Assembly: GCA_024867545.1 (NCBI GenBank)
Contig: JANFNE010000043.1
Span: 372,001 to 436,000 of the forward strand
Reading direction: 5' to 3'
Source: Phytopythium helicoides
Taxonomy: Eukaryota > Oomycota > Peronosporomycetes > Pythiales > Pythiaceae
Length of the DNA stretch: 64,000 nucleotides
A model generated the notes under the pieces. The model searched no databases and was not told where the DNA came from. It saw only the letters and a program-made list of their open reading frames with translations. The position numbers and the translations under genes were made by a program. Shown piece by piece: positions 21,435 through 34,265 of this stretch; positions within the stretch are counted from its first letter, which is position 1, and every line of letters starts with the position of its first letter.

Positions 21435-24400
21435 TCAATGCGAAGTCCCATGGATGCCGAGAGCCGCCGTGAGTTCCGTGTGGCGAGGTCCCGGGAGCGC
21501 CTTGGTCATGATGTCGGCCAGCATCGTCGCAGTCTCGCAGTACTCGAGCTTGACTTCACCACGCTTGACTTCGTCGCGGATGTGATGGTACTTGATGTCG
21601 ATGTGCTTGGCGCGACCGTGGTTGACCGGATTCTTGGTCATCTTGATGCACGACTGGTTGTCTTCGCGGATCACGAGCTCTGGTCCCGACTTGTTCGCAG
21701 CCGCAAGGATCTCGCAAATCACACGATGAATCCACTTGCCTTCTTGGATGGTCAGGCTGAGCGCGATGTACTCCGCTTCACTTGTCGACAGAGACACACT
21801 TGACTGCTTCTTGCTTCCCCAACTGACCGGCGCGCCCATCAACATGAAGGTGTAGCCGGATGTCGACTTGCGATCAGCGAGGTCGCCAGCCCAGTCGGCG
21901 TCGGAGTAGCCGCGAAAGTCGATGACGTTGCCGGGCTTGAAGCAGATTCCGTGGTCCTTGGTGCCTTGCAAGTAGCGAAAGATACGCTTGACTGCAACCC
22001 AGTGCTCTTCTTGCGGGTTCTCCATGAAGCGCGATACGTAGCCCACAAACGCGATGTCCGGTCGAGTCGCTGTCATCAGATGCATCAAGGCGCCGACCGC
22101 CTCCCGAAACGGAGCGTTCACCTTGGTAGATGCGTTGCTTGGAACCAGACGTGAACTCATGTCGACCGGACTCACCACAGCCTTGCACTGGAGCATGTTG
22201 AAACGCGTGAGGATGTCGTTGATGTAGCGTCGCTGGCACAGAGTGATGCTTCCACCGGGTCCATAGATCAACTCGATGCCGAGCACGAACGCACACTTGC
22301 TGCTATCGGTCATCTCGAAGCGCATCTTCAGATCATACTTGGTGCGTGCAATCAGCTCGATCGAGCTTCCCGTCACCAGAACGTCGTCGACGTAGACCAA
22401 GATGAGCACGCAGTGGTCGTTGACGATCTTGACGTAGAGACACGGCTCGTACGCTGACACTTGGAAGCCGATGGAGCACACAAACTCGTCGAAGGTCTCG
22501 TTCCACACACGCGAAGCTTGCTTGAGGCCGTAGATCGCCTTCACCAGCTCAAGGCAGTCGAAGCCACTGTCCAGCTCGATGCCTTCTGGAATCACACAGT
22601 ACACGACCTCCTTCATCACGCCGTATAAGAATGCCGTCACCACGTCCAGTTGATCGAGCTGCCAACCGAAGAAGACGATGAGCGCGATCACGATGCGCAG
22701 CGTCGCGTACTTGACCACGGGCGAGAACGTCTCCGTGTAGTCGATGCCGTATTTCTGCTTGACCCCTTGGCCACGAGGCGTGCCTTGTACTTCTCGATGG
22801 ATCCGTCGGCCTTTCGCTTGATCTTGAATACCCACTTGGTGCCGATGGCGCGTTGTCCCGTTGGAAGCTTGGCCGCACGAAAGACTCCTCGAAGTCGCAT
22901 CGATTCCAGCTCCGCGCGAATCGCTTTGCGCCAGTGAGCTTGATCCGGACCGTTCACCGCTTCTTCGAATGTAGTTGGCTCGGAGAGGTCGGAGGCTTCA
23001 ACAGCGTTGGCGCTTGCTCGCCAGAACACAGGAGGAGTCGAGGGATCCGAGTCGTCGTGTTGGCCGCCAGATTTTTCTTCTTCGTCTTCTTGGCGCGAGG
23101 GAGCACTGCGCGGCGCACTTGCTTCTTCCAATCCAACTCGGTGTCGAACAGCGCGCGATCTTCCAGCAGTGTCATCTTCAGTTGCCGATCGGCTCTTGCG
23201 CTTCCCCGCCTGCGTGTAGTCCGTTTGTCCTGGTCCGTCTTCGGCAATCGAAGGCGAGATCTTCCACGTCTTCATCGGAGGGCGCTGAGAAGAAGCCGAA
23301 AGTCGATTCGTCGAAGGTGACATCGCGACTGATGACCACCTGCCTCGCCTCGATGTCATAAACCCGATAGGCCTTTGACGCTTCCTCGTATCCGACGAAC
23401 AACCCAGCACGAGACTTCGGGTCCCATTTGAGTCGCTTCTCTTTCGGAGTCAGCACGTAAGCGCGACAACCAAACACACGCATGTGCTTCACACTTGGCT
23501 TGGACTTGTACAGAATCTCGAACGGAGTCTTGTGCTGGAACTTGGGAGACGGAAGACGATTCTTGACGTAGATGGCTGTCATCGCTGCCTCAGCCCAGAA
23601 GATCTTGTCCATCTTGGCGTGGTGAAGCATGCTGCGGCCGATCGTGACGATTGTCCGGATGGCTCGCTCTGCCGTGCCGTTGGTCTGGTGCGCGTAGGGA
23701 ACCGTCGTTTGCTGCTCGATGCCTTCGTCTTCGTAGAACATCTTGAGCGAGTTGGTCGCGAACTCACGCGCTCCATCATGACGTACAAACTTGACCTTCT
23801 TGCCGAACTGGTTCTGGACCTTGGTGATGTACGTCTTGATGCAGTCCTCGCTCTCCAACTTGGCACGCAGACAGAATCTCTTCATGCATCCACTCGCTTC
23901 GTCGACGATCAGTAGCAGATACTTGCTTCCACCCAGAGAGTCTTCTTCCATCGGTCTGCAGATGTCGAAGTGGGGTAGCTCGAACGTGTCGTAGTGGCGC
24001 TTGTCGCGGTTGCTTGGAAAAGGTCTTTGAACCATCTTTCCTTCTTGACAGCCGCGGCACACGCTTGGTCCACTCGAGCTCGAGGGTAGCTTCGCATCCT
24101 TGATCATTCCGTTGTCGACCATCTTGCGAAGCACCTCGACTGGAGCGTGACCCATGCGCGCATGCAGATCAACAGCTCTTCCACTGCTTGCTGCGTTAGC
24201 CGATTGCTGAGGCGTGCGAAGCCAATAGAGCCCGTCAACGAGGTCTGCCGTGGCCACCACTTGCTTCGAAGCCTTGCGCGCAACATGCATCTTGGTGCCG
24301 TCGAAGATCGCTTGGAACTGGTCACTCTTGTTGAGTTGCCGCACCGATAGAAGATTCTTGCTCATTTCGGGAACATACAGCGCGTCCTTGATCTCGATCT

Positions 24401-25463
24401 CGCGCTCTTCACCGTTGGGCAGAAGCACTCGCTCGAAGATGCTTCCCACACCCTTGATTGCCGCCTTGTTGCCGTTGGCCACCGATAGTTCGCCGTCATC
24501 TCGCTCAATCAGGCTGGCGAACTTGGTCTTGTCGTTGCAGATGTGGTGCGTTGCGCCGCTGTCGACCGCCCACATCCCGGGCACCTTCATCTTCCCGCCC
24601 GTCGAAACTCCGCACTCGAGGGAAACCGCAAACGCAACTCGCTGGTTGTCGTAGTCGTAGTCGTCGTTCCTCCACTGTGCGCTGTTGGCCCCGCGTCCAC
24701 GGCCATTGCCGCCGCGTCTCGGACCTCCTCGGTTCTCGTCCTTCTGTTTGGTCCAGCACTTGTCAACCAAGTGCCCCATCTTGCCGCAGTACGTGCACTG
24801 GCGAGACTCTCGGTCGACACTGAACGCCTTGGTCGCGTCTTCAGTCTTCATCGCCAGAGTCTTCTCGCCTTGCCGCTTGATATGCTCATTCGTGAGCACC
24901 TTCACAACGTCTCGCGTTCGTAGCTCTGCGTTGCTCATCTCCAAGTTGAGCACGACGTTCTCGTAGCTCTTGGGGAGACTGCGCAACAAGCAGATCGCCA
25001 CATCTTCATCCTCCATCTTGGCGCCGATGCTGCTGAGCTTGGCGCTGATGTTGAGGACTTCATTGCAATGATGCAACACATTGCCGCCTTCCGCCATCTC
25101 CATGCTGAAGAGCTGTCGCTTCAAGTAGATGCGACCAGCCTTCTGCGATCCACCGTAGAGGGTCTTCAAGCGCTCCCACGCCACCCAGGCTTCCTCACAG
25201 TCGTCGACCACGTGATGATAGTCCGCGTCCATGTGGAGCAGCATCAAGCCGAACGCGATGCTGCTTGCCTTGACGTAGTCGTCCTTGGCCCGCGGATCCG
25301 TGAAGCTGGGAGTCGTCTCGCGGTTCACGACATGCCACGTCGACTTGGTCAGGAACACGCCACGCATGTAGCGGCTCCAAGTCGCGTAGTTGTCCCCGTT
25401 GAACTTGTCGATGGAGACCTTGGTCGAGGCGTCTTGCGCAGAGGACATGGTGCTTGGGCTCAT
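21435..25463 (-). pseudogene. Copia-4 gag-pol pseudogene (two frameshifts)
   Basis: The minus strand is open from ATG 25463 through gag, knuckle, protease and integrase to about 23250. An 11-bp deletion there (within CTTCGACTCTCTCGAAATTGCC of intact copies) shifts the frame between integrase and RT. A one-base deletion near 22765, the same as in Copia-3, shifts it again. RT with YVDD and RNase H are open to the stop at 21435. It also lacks one codon at IAFVGYVS and has unusual substitutions in integrase (FDICRPM for FDICGPM, and MKRFCL for MKGFCL). It needs help in trans if it was mobile with these defects. Confidence 0.88.
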
Positions 25464-25467
25464 AACC

Positions 25468-25834
25468 TGTTGGAGGTAGTGAGGTCCTGGACACGAAGCT
25501 TGGGGAGAGCGGAGGGAGTTCTTCACTTGGACAGAAGACCGGAGCGAAGACCACTTGAGGGGTAGAAGGAAGATTCGAAAGTGATTCGATTGAGGTCCTT
25601 CGTTCGCAGCTACTTGCTACCTCTAAGCCTGCCTGTCCTTTACTGGGTTCACTCTACTTGATCTTTTCCTGGATACTGATTCACGGCAGCCAATCAGAGG
25701 GCGCCACGTGGATCCCATCTTGTACCCACAATCTCGTACCCACGAGTTGGCGTAATCGACGAGCGTAATCAACGTGGGATCGCATTGGACTGCCTCGGGC
25801 TAGTCGGTCCAGGTCAAACCGGCTACTCTCAACA
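25468..25834 (-). repeat. Copia-4 5' LTR
   Basis: This 367-bp LTR is next to the gag start and followed by the AATGT target duplication. An almost identical LTR lies 6,502 bp to the right (31970-32336); I see one base difference (GGGGAGAG against GGGCAGAG). Confidence 0.9.
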
Positions 25835-26477
25835 AATGTCGTCAACTTCATCTTTATTAGTTGCGGGTCCTTTGACACGGGTGTCATCCTACATATCGTT
25901 GCTGCCATCTTCGGACTCAATTCCAAGGGCAGCTACTCGAGGTCTGATCCTTGATCTTCGATCGTGTCGTCCGTGACCTTCGAGCCGGACGACACGCGAG
26001 GCCGCTGTTTGTTACCGCTCCTGGCCTTCCACGGGAGCGGGTTCCGCGTAGTTCGGGGAGTCTTCGTCATTGTTGTCTTCTTGAGTTTCTTTGATCCGGC
26101 CATGCGCACCACTTGTCGTAGAACCACCGGCAAAATGTGCAGCTCTGTTAGAAATCGACACAATTACAAGCACAACGAGGAGCGAGCCCGCAACCGCGCC
26201 CCACCATCAAGCTGGCAGGAAAGAGAGCCAGCATGAGCAGCACGTGCATGCACATGGTGTTCCCAGTGGGAGCCCACTACCTACTCATCCCCGAAGGGAA
26301 TTTAGGCATGGGGTCTGTATCTGCACCAGTGAGGCTTTCTGTCGCTGTAGACCGATAGCCAAGGTCGCCTTTCAGTTTCAGATTTACCACAATCTTAAGA
26401 CTTCCATATTTGCATCGAGGTTCCCCACCCTCTCGCGTTCCAACAGGTTAACAGCCACAGCCGACTGAATCATATGA

Positions 26478-27685
26478 GTGTGTCGCTCTCCTTATCGTCC
26501 TACTTCTCTTCTCGCACGAGCAGCTCCGGCAGCAGGCCCAGGAACTGATGCTACGCTGACCCTAGCACTACCGCAAGGTAGGGCAAACATCGCCACACCC
26601 GCTCAAGGTGACTCCTCTGGAGTCTCTGGAGCTAGCGCACCGGCGCCGACTGGGACGACTATCGCCACGGGACCCGGAGCTCCTGCGCCAGTAGGGGGAG
26701 ATGGCGACATGAAATCTGAAACCGCGGCAGACCCAGGCGATGCGCTCGAAGAAAGAGCTAACGAAGAAGAAAAAACTACCGAGCAGGTGGACACAAGGAG
26801 CTTAAGGATTGACTCGTTCGACGGAAGGATCGAAAGAATGCTTTCGACTCGAACGTGAGAGAGTGGTGGGATGAATTTGCAGACCACGTAAAAGCCACCC
26901 AAGTACTCACCGGTCGTATCTGGACAGAAAAAGAGAAGCTGACGATGTTGAAGATGAACCTCAACGACATGGCGAAACAATGGTTTCGTCGGTTGAATGG
27001 AAACCATCCTTCAGCCACCATGCTCGAGGCTGGCGAAGCTTTTGTCGAGGCGTTCCGACTGCACCTCCCAGACCCCGAGATCACAAAACTGATTTCGGAA
27101 GCAAGGAAACGGAGGGATGAAACTAATCGCGAATGCGCTGATCGTCTATTAACGATGCCTGCGGCTCTAGACGGTGGGAACGACGATCCTCGGAACGCTA
27201 GGTACGCACTCAGTGCTTTCGTTAATCGAGCATGGGACAGATTCACCAGTCGCCTCATCGGACCAGTTGACATCGACCTGAGGTTTCAGGATCCAGTCAC
27301 CGATATGGAAAGAGCAGTGGTTGAACTCATGGTGCTTGCCAAATCCGATGGAAGGGCCTCGGGGAAGTCGCATGGGCAGATCACGAACCCTGGAAGCAAA
27401 AAGCCAAGCGAAGAAAGTCGTCCCCAAAGGGCCAAAAGGCGCACACAAAGCCCGCTAGAGCGTCCAGAAAATGACAAGCCGAAGCTAATGTTGCTATGGT
27501 GGAGCGCAAGAAGAAGATCAAGCAGAACAGTAGCCCGGTGCTCTAAGTCCGCGTGCTTTATCTGCGGGGATCCGAATCACACCGCAAAGTTCCATCGCAA
27601 CTATCTGATGCAGGGCGGCAACAAGGAAGGAAACGGTTACGAGGACCAAGAAGTGGCAAGTGCTGACCAAGCTGCGGCAGGATAA
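26478..27685 (+). pseudogene. Gag pseudogene of a second LTR retrotransposon (first copy)
   Basis: Two overlapping frames make one broken gag. The first (26478-26858) is Pro/Ala-rich and ends in RSLRIDSFDGRIE. The second (26834-27685) continues with FDSNVREWWDEFADHVKA, a retro-gag core containing MAKQWFRRLNG and DPRNARYALSAFVNRAWD, and a CCHC zinc knuckle CFICGDPNHTAKFH near the end. A frameshift near 26835-26850 separates them. Gag would package the element RNA. The W..RL core is more like Ty3-type gag, whereas the nearby protease looks copia-like, so the superfamily is unsettled. Confidence 0.6.
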
Positions 27686-27763
27686 AACAGCGACTCGTCA
27701 TTCCACGACTGTGAGTCCGACGGTGAAGAGAGTCTCCGCTGAAGGAGCGGCCACAGATGTAGC

Positions 27764-27946
27764 CTAGTCTTGTTGGACTCGGCCGCATCGCACCATGTGA
27801 CGGGCCGACTGGATGTACTCACGATTACAAATCCAAACGAGACGCTAGCTATTCGAAGTAGGGATAGGAGCACGATGATTGTCCGTGCCAAAGGTGAGCT
27901 TAAACGTATTGTGATTGTGAATGACGGAAATATTGGAGGTAGTGAT
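27764..27946 (+). pseudogene. Retroelement aspartic protease fragment (first copy)
   Basis: After a stop-containing gap beyond gag, the frame reads LLDSAASHHVTGRLDVLT, a retroviral-type aspartic protease active site with DSA in place of the commoner DSG. It continues for about 45 residues (AIRSRDRSTMIVRAKGELK) to the junction with copia copy B at 27947. The remaining protease, integrase, RT and RNase H are absent, replaced by the truncated copia copy. Confidence 0.55.
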
Positions 27947-30900
27947 GTCCCAAGGATGCTGAGAGTCGTCGTGAGTTCCGTGTGGCAAGGTCCCGGGAGC
28001 GCCTTGGTCATGATGTCGGCCAGCATCGTCGCAGTCTCGCAGTACTCGAACTTGACTTCACCACGCTTGACTTCGTCGCGGATGTGATGGTACTTGATGT
28101 CGATGTGCTTGGCGCGACCGTGGTTGACCGGATTCTTGGTCATCTTGATGCACGACTGGTTGTCTTCGCGGATCACGAGCTCTGGTCCCGACTTGTTCGC
28201 AGCCGCAAGGATCTCGCAAACCACGCGATGAATCCACTTGCCTTCTTGGATGGTCAGGCTGAGCGCGATATACTCTGCTTCGCTTGTCGACAGCGACACA
28301 TTTGACTGCTTCTTGCTTCCCCAACTGACCGGCGCGCCCATCAACATGAAGGTGTAGCCGGATGTCGACTTGCGATCAGCGAGGTCGCCAGCCCAGTCGG
28401 CGTCGGAGTAGCCGCGAAAGTCGATGACGTTGCCGGGCTTGAAGCAGATTCCGTGGTCCTTGGTGCCTTGCAAGTAGCGAAAGATACGCTTGACTGCAAC
28501 CCAGTGCTCTTCTTGCGGGTTCTCCATGAAGCGCGATACGTAGCCCACAAACGCGATGTCCGGTCGAGTCGCTGTCATCAGATGCATCAAGGCGCCGACC
28601 GCTTCCCGAAACGGAGCGTTCACCTTGGTAGATGCGTCGCTTGGAACCAGACGCGAACTCATGTCGACCGGACTCACCACAGCCTTGCACTGGAGCATGT
28701 TGAAACGCGTGAGGATGTCGTTGATGTAACGTCGCTGGCACAGAGTGATGCTTCCACCGGGTCCATAGATCAACTCGATGCCGAGCACGAACGCACACTT
28801 GCTGCTATCGGTCATCTCGAAGCGCATCTTCAGATCATACTTGGTGCGTGCAATCAGCTCGATCGAGCTTCCCGTCACCAGAACGTCGTCGACGTAGACC
28901 AAGATAAGCACGCAGTGGTCGTTGACGATCTTGACGTAGAGACACGGGTCGAACGCTGACACTTGGAAGCCGATGGAGCACACGAACTCGTCGAAGGTCT
29001 CGTTCCACACACGCGAAGCTTGCTTGAGGCTGTAGATCGCCTTCACCAGCTCAAGGCAGTCGAAGCCACTGTCCAGCTCGACGCCTTCTGGAACCACACA
29101 GTACACGACCTCCTTCATCACGCCGTATAAGAATGCCGTCACCACGTCCAGTTGATCGAGCTGCCAACCGAAGAAGACGATGAGCGCGATCACGATGCGC
29201 AGCGTCGCGTACTTGACCACGGGCGAGAACGTCTCCGTGTAGTCGATGCCGTATTTCTGCTTGACCCCTTGGCCACGAGGCGTGCCTTGTACTTCTCGAT
29301 GGATCCGTCGGCCTTTCGCTTGATCTTGAATACCCACTTGGTGCCGATGGCGCGTTGTCCCGTTGGAAGCTTGGCCGCACGAAAGACTCCTCGAAGTCGC
29401 ATCGATTCCAGCTCCGCGCGAATCGCTTTGCGCCAGTGAGCTTGATCCGGACCGTTCACCGCTTCTTCGAATGTAGTTGGCTCGGAGAGGTCGGAGGCTT
29501 CAACAGCGTTGGCGCTTGCTCGCCAGAACACAGGAGGAGTCGAGGGATCCGAGTCGTCGTGTTGGCCGCCAGATTTTTCTTCTTCGTCTTCTTGGCGCGA
29601 GGGAGCACTGCGCGGCGCACTTGCTTCTTCCAATCCAACTCGGTGTCGAACAGCGCGCGATCTTCCAGCAGTGTCATCTTCAGTTGCCGATCGGCTCTTG
29701 CGCTTCCCCGCCTGCGTGTAGTCCGTTTGTCCTGGTCCGTCTTCGGCAATCGAAGGCGAGATCTTCCACGTCTTCATCGGAGGGCGCTGAGAAGAAGCCG
29801 AAAGTCGATTCGTCGAAGGTGACATCGCGACTGATGACCACCTGCCTCGCCTCGATGTCATAAACCCGATAGGCCTTTGACGCTTCCTCGTATCCGACGA
29901 ACAACCCAGCACGAGACTTCGGGTCCCATTTGAGTCGCTTCTCTTTCGGAGTCAGCACGTAAGCGCGACAACCAAACACACGCATGTGCTTCACACTTGG
30001 CTTGGACTTGTACAGAATCTCGAACGGAGTCTTGTGCTGGAACTTGGGAGACGGAAGACGATTCTTGACGTAGATGGCTGTCATCGCTGCCTCAGCCCAG
30101 AAGATCTTGTCCATCTTGGCGTGGTGAAGCATGCTGCGGCCGATCGTGACGATTGTCCGGATGGCTCGCTCTGCCGTGCCGTTGGTCTGGTGCGCGTAGG
30201 GAACCGTCGTTTGCTGCTCGATGCCTTCGTCTTCGTAGAACATCTTGAGCGAGTTGGTCGCGAACTCACGCGCTCCATCATGACGTACAAACTTGACCTT
30301 CTTGCCGAACTGGTTCTGGACCTTGGTGATGTACGTCTTGATGCAGTCCTCGCTCTCCAACTTGGCACGCAGACAGAATCTCTTCATGCATCCACTCGCT
30401 TCGTCGACGATCAGTAGCAGATACTTGCTTCCACCCAGAGAGTCTTCTTCCATCGGTCTGCAGATGTCGAAGTGGGGTAGCTCGAACGTGTCGTAGTGGC
30501 GCTTGTCGCGGTTGCTTGGAAAAGGTCTTTGAACCATCTTTCCTTCTTGACAGCCGCGGCACACGCTTGGTCCACTCGAGCTCGAGGGTAGCTTCGCATC
30601 CTTGATCATTCCGTTGTCGACCATCTTGCGAAGCACCTCGACTGGAGCGTGACCCATGCGCGCATGCAGATCAACAGCTCTTCCACTGCTTGCTGCGTTA
30701 GCCGATTGCTGAGGCGTGCGAAGCCAATAGAGCCCGTCAACGAGGTCTGCCGTGGCCACCACTTGCTTCGAAGCCTTGCGCGCAACATGCATCTTGGTGC
30801 CGTCGAAGATCGCTTGGAACTGGTCACTCTTGTTGAGTTGCCGCACCGATAGAAGATTCTTGCTCATTTCGGGAACATACAGCGCGTCCTTGATCTCGAT

Positions 30901-31965
30901 CTCGCGCTCTTCACCGTTGGGCAGAAGCACTCGCTCGAAGATGCTTCCCACACCCTTGATTGCCGCCTTGTTGCCGTTGGCCACCGATAGTTCGCCGTCA
31001 TCTCGCTCAATCAGGCTGGCGAACTTGGTCTTGTCGTTGCAGATGTGGTGCGTTGCGCCGCTGTCGACCGCCCACATCCCGGGCACCTTCATCTTCCCGC
31101 CCGTCGAAACTCCGCACTCGAGGGAAACCGCAAACGCAACTCGCTGGTTGTCGTAGTCGTAGTCGTCGTTCCTCCACTGTGCGCTGTTGGCCCCGCGTCC
31201 ACGGCCATTGCCGCCGCGTCTCGGACCTCCTCGGTTCTCGTCCTTCTGTTTGGTCCAGCACTTGTCAACCAAGTGCCCCATCTTGCCGCAGTACGTGCAC
31301 TGGCGAGACTCTCGGTCGACACTGAACGCCTTGGTCGCGTCTTCAGTCTTCATCGCCAGAGTCTTCTCGCCTTGCCGCTTGATATGCTCATTCGTGAGCA
31401 CCTTCACAACGTCTCGCGTTCGTAGCTCTGCGTTGCTCATCTCCAAGTTGAGCACGACGTTCTCGTAGCTCTTGGGGAGACTGCGCAACAAGCAGATCGC
31501 CACATCTTCATCCTCCATCTTGGCGCCGATGCTGCTGAGCTTGGCGCTGATGTTGAGGACTTCATTGCAATGATGCAACACATTGCCGCCTTCCGCCATC
31601 TCCATGCTGAAGAGCTGTCGCTTCAAGTAGATGCGACCAGCCTTCTGCGATCCACCGTAGAGGGTCTTCAAGCGCTCCCACGCCACCCAGGCTTCCTCAC
31701 AGTCGTCGACCACGTGATGATAGTCCGCGTCCATGTGGAGCAGCATCAAGCCGAACGCGATGCTGCTTGCCTTGACGTAGTCGTCCTTGGCCCGCGGATC
31801 CGTGAAGCTGGGAGTCGTCTCGCGGTTCACGACATGCCACGTCGACTTGGTCAGGAACACGCCACGCATGTAGCGGCTCCAAGTCGCGTAGTTGTCCCCG
31901 TTGAACTTGTCGATGGAGACCTTGGTCGAGGCGTCTTGCGCAGAGGACATGGTGCTTGGGCTCAT
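27947..31965 (-). pseudogene. Copia copy B gag-pol pseudogene
   Basis: The sequence is open from ATG 31965 through gag, zinc knuckle, protease and integrase to the 11-bp deletion near 29748-29752. The RT start is shifted again by the one-base deletion near 29263-29270. RT (YVDD) and RNase H are open, but the C-terminal end fuses into segment F1 and reads on for about 100 codons of unrelated sequence before a stop at 27637. Distinguishing residues of its left part ([22 protein letters not shown]) match copy C and not copy A. Confidence 0.85.
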
Positions 31966-31969
31966 AACC

Positions 31970-32336
31970 TGTTGGAGGTAGTGAGGTCCTGGACACGAAG
32001 CTTGGGCAGAGCGGAGGGAGTTCTTCACTTGGACAGAAGACCGGAGCGAAGACCACTTGAGGGGTAGAAGGAAGATTCGAAAGTGATTCGATTGAGGTCC
32101 TTCGTTCGCAGCTACTTGCTACCTCTAAGCCTGCCTGTCCTTTACTGGGTTCACTCTACTTGATCTTTTCCTGGATACTGATTCACGGCAGCCAATCAGA
32201 GGGCGCCACGTGGATCCCATCTTGTACCCACAATCTCGTACCCACGAGTTGGCGTAATCGACGAGCGTAATCAACGTGGGATCGCATTGGACTGCCTCGG
32301 GCTAGTCGGTCCAGGTCAAACCGGCTACTCTCAACA
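31970..32336 (-). repeat. Copia copy B 5' LTR
   Basis: This 367-bp LTR is nearly identical to the Copia-4 5' LTR at 25468-25834. It has GGGCAGAG where that LTR has GGGGAGAG, a variant also present in the copy C LTR. Confidence 0.9.
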
Positions 32337-32979
32337 AATGTCGTCAACTTCATCTTTATTAGTTGCGGGTCCTTTGACACGGGTGTCATCCTACATATCG
32401 TTGCTGCCATCTTCGGACTCAATTCCAAGGGCAGCTACTCGAGGTCTGATCCTTGATCTTCGATCGTGTCGTCCGTGACCTTCGAGCCGGACGACACGCG
32501 AGGCCGCTGTTTGTTACCGCTCCTAGCCTTCCACGGGAGCGGGTTCCGCGTAGTTCGGGGAGTCTTCGTCATTGTTGTCTTCTTGAGTTTCTTTGATCCG
32601 GCCATGCGCACCACTTGTCGTAGAACCACCGGCAAAATGTGCAGCTCTGTTAGAAATCGACACAATTACAAGCACAACGAGGAGCGAGCCCGCAACCGCG
32701 CCCCACCATCAAGCTGGCAGGAAAGAGAGCCAGCATGAGCAGCACGTGCATGCACATGGTGTTCCCAGTGGGAGCCCACTACCTACTCATCCCCGAAGGG
32801 AATTTAGGCATGGGGTCTGTATCTGCACCAGTGAGGCTTTCTGTCGCTGTAGACCGATAGCCAAGGTCGCCTTTCAGTTTCAGATTTACCACAATCTTAA
32901 GACTTCCATATTTGCATCGAGGTTCCCCACCCTCTCGCGTTCCAACAGGTTAACAGCCACAGCCGACTGAATCATATGA

Positions 32980-34187
32980 GTGTGTCGCTCTCCTTATCGT
33001 CCTACTTCTCTTCTCGCACGAGCAGCTCCGGCAGCAGGCCCAGGAACTGATGCTACGCTGACCCTAGCACTACCGCAAGGTAGGGCAAACATCGCCACAC
33101 CCGCTCAAGGTGACTCCTCTGGAGTCTCTGGAGCTAGCGCACCGGCGCCGACTGGGACGACTATCGCCACGGGACCCGGAGCTCCTGCGCCAGTAGGGGG
33201 AGATGGCGACATGAAATCTGAAACCGCGGCAGACCCAGGCGATGCGCTCGAAGAAAGAGCTAACGAAGAAGAAAAAACTACCGAGCAGGTGGACACAAGG
33301 AGCTTAAGGATTGACTCGTTCGACGGAAGGATCGAAAGAATGCTTTCGACTCGAACGTGAGAGAGTGGTGGGATGAATTTGCAGACCACGTAAAAGCCAC
33401 CCAAGTACTCACCGGTCGTATCTGGACAGAAAAAGAGAAGCTGACGATGTTGAAGATGAACCTCAACGACATGGCGAAACAATGGTTTCGTCGGTTGAAT
33501 GGAAACCATCCTTCAGCCACCATGCTCGAGGCTGGCGAAGCTTTTGTCGAGGCGTTCCGACTGCACCTCCCAGACCCCGAGATCACAAAACTGATTTCGG
33601 AAGCAAGGAAACGGAGGGATGAAACTAATCGCGAATGCGCTGATCGTCTATTAACGATGCCTGCGGCTCTAGACGGTGGGAACGACGATCCTCGGAACGC
33701 TAGGTACGCACTCAGTGCTTTCGTTAATCGAGCATGGGACAGATTCACCAGTCGCCTCATCGGACCAGTTGACATCGACCTGAGGTTTCAGGATCCAGTC
33801 ACCGATATGGAAAGAGCAGTGGTTGAACTCATGGTGCTTGCCAAATCCGATGGAAGGGCCTCGGGGAAGTCGCATGGGCAGATCACGAACCCTGGAAGCA
33901 AAAAGCCAAGCGAAGAAAGTCGTCCCCAAAGGGCCAAAAGGCGCACACAAAGCCCGCTAGAGCGTCCAGAAAATGACAAGCCGAAGCTAATGTTGCTATG
34001 GTGGAGCGCAAGAAGAAGATCAAGCAGAACAGTAGCCCGGTGCTCTAAGTCCGCGTGCTTTATCTGCGGGGATCCGAATCACACCGCAAAGTTCCATCGC
34101 AACTATCTGATGCAGGGCGGCAACAAGGAAGGAAACGGTTACGAGGACCAAGAAGTGGCAAGTGCTGACCAAGCTGCGGCAGGATAA
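32980..34187 (+). pseudogene. Gag pseudogene of the second LTR element (duplicate)
   Basis: This is an exact-looking duplicate of the gag pseudogene at 26478-27685, with the same frameshift near 33340 and the same CCHC knuckle. Sharing the break shows that the damage came before the duplication. Confidence 0.6.
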
Positions 34188-34265
34188 AACAGCGACTCGT
34201 CATTCCACGACTGTGAGTCCGACGGTGAAGAGAGTCTCCGCTGAAGGAGCGGCCACAGATGTAGC

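Larger units (their letters stand above)
21061..25834 (-). mobile_element. Copia-4 (copy A), complete ends but frameshifted pol
   Basis: On the minus strand, LTRs lie at 25468-25834 (5') and 21061-21427 (3'), 367 bp each, with TGTTG/CAACA ends and a perfect AATGT target duplication at 21056-21060 and 25835-25839. The LTRs differ at about four positions, making it older than Copia-2. The gag-pol has an 11-bp deletion near 23246-23250 and a one-base deletion near 22761-22770. It inserted at the broken end of the Copia-3 3' LTR, giving two nearly identical 4-kb sequences in opposite orientation 0.57 kb apart. It is copy A of the direct repeat described below. Confidence 0.92.
25835..27946. repeat. 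Segment F1: fragment of a second LTR element between copia copies A and B
   Basis: This 2,112-bp segment reappears at 32337-34448 with about one base difference (near 26027 and 32526). It carries a plus-strand gag pseudogene and a protease fragment of a different LTR element, described separately. At 25855-26163 the minus strand has a short basic reading (MAGSKKLKKTTMTKTPRTT) of unknown origin. The right end, ATTGGAGGTAGTGATGTCC, joins directly to the 3'-truncated copia copy B at 27947. Confidence 0.8.
27947..32336 (-). mobile_element. Copia copy B, 3'-truncated and chimeric
   Basis: This minus-strand copy has a 5' LTR (31970-32336), primer site and gag-pol, but ends at 27947 within the last codons of pol, without a stop, purine tract or 3' LTR. 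It has the AATGT motif at 32337-32341 but no partner at its left end, so it did not arrive by its own insertion. From 27947 to about 29193 it equals copy C; beyond 29095 it equals copy A. It keeps both A frameshifts (near 29265 and near 29750). Confidence 0.88.

Noticed and set aside
27637..29337. 566-codon frame as an intact pol
   Set aside because: It starts after a frameshift and ends in about 100 codons of unrelated segment F1; it is the tail of copy B fused to flanking DNA.
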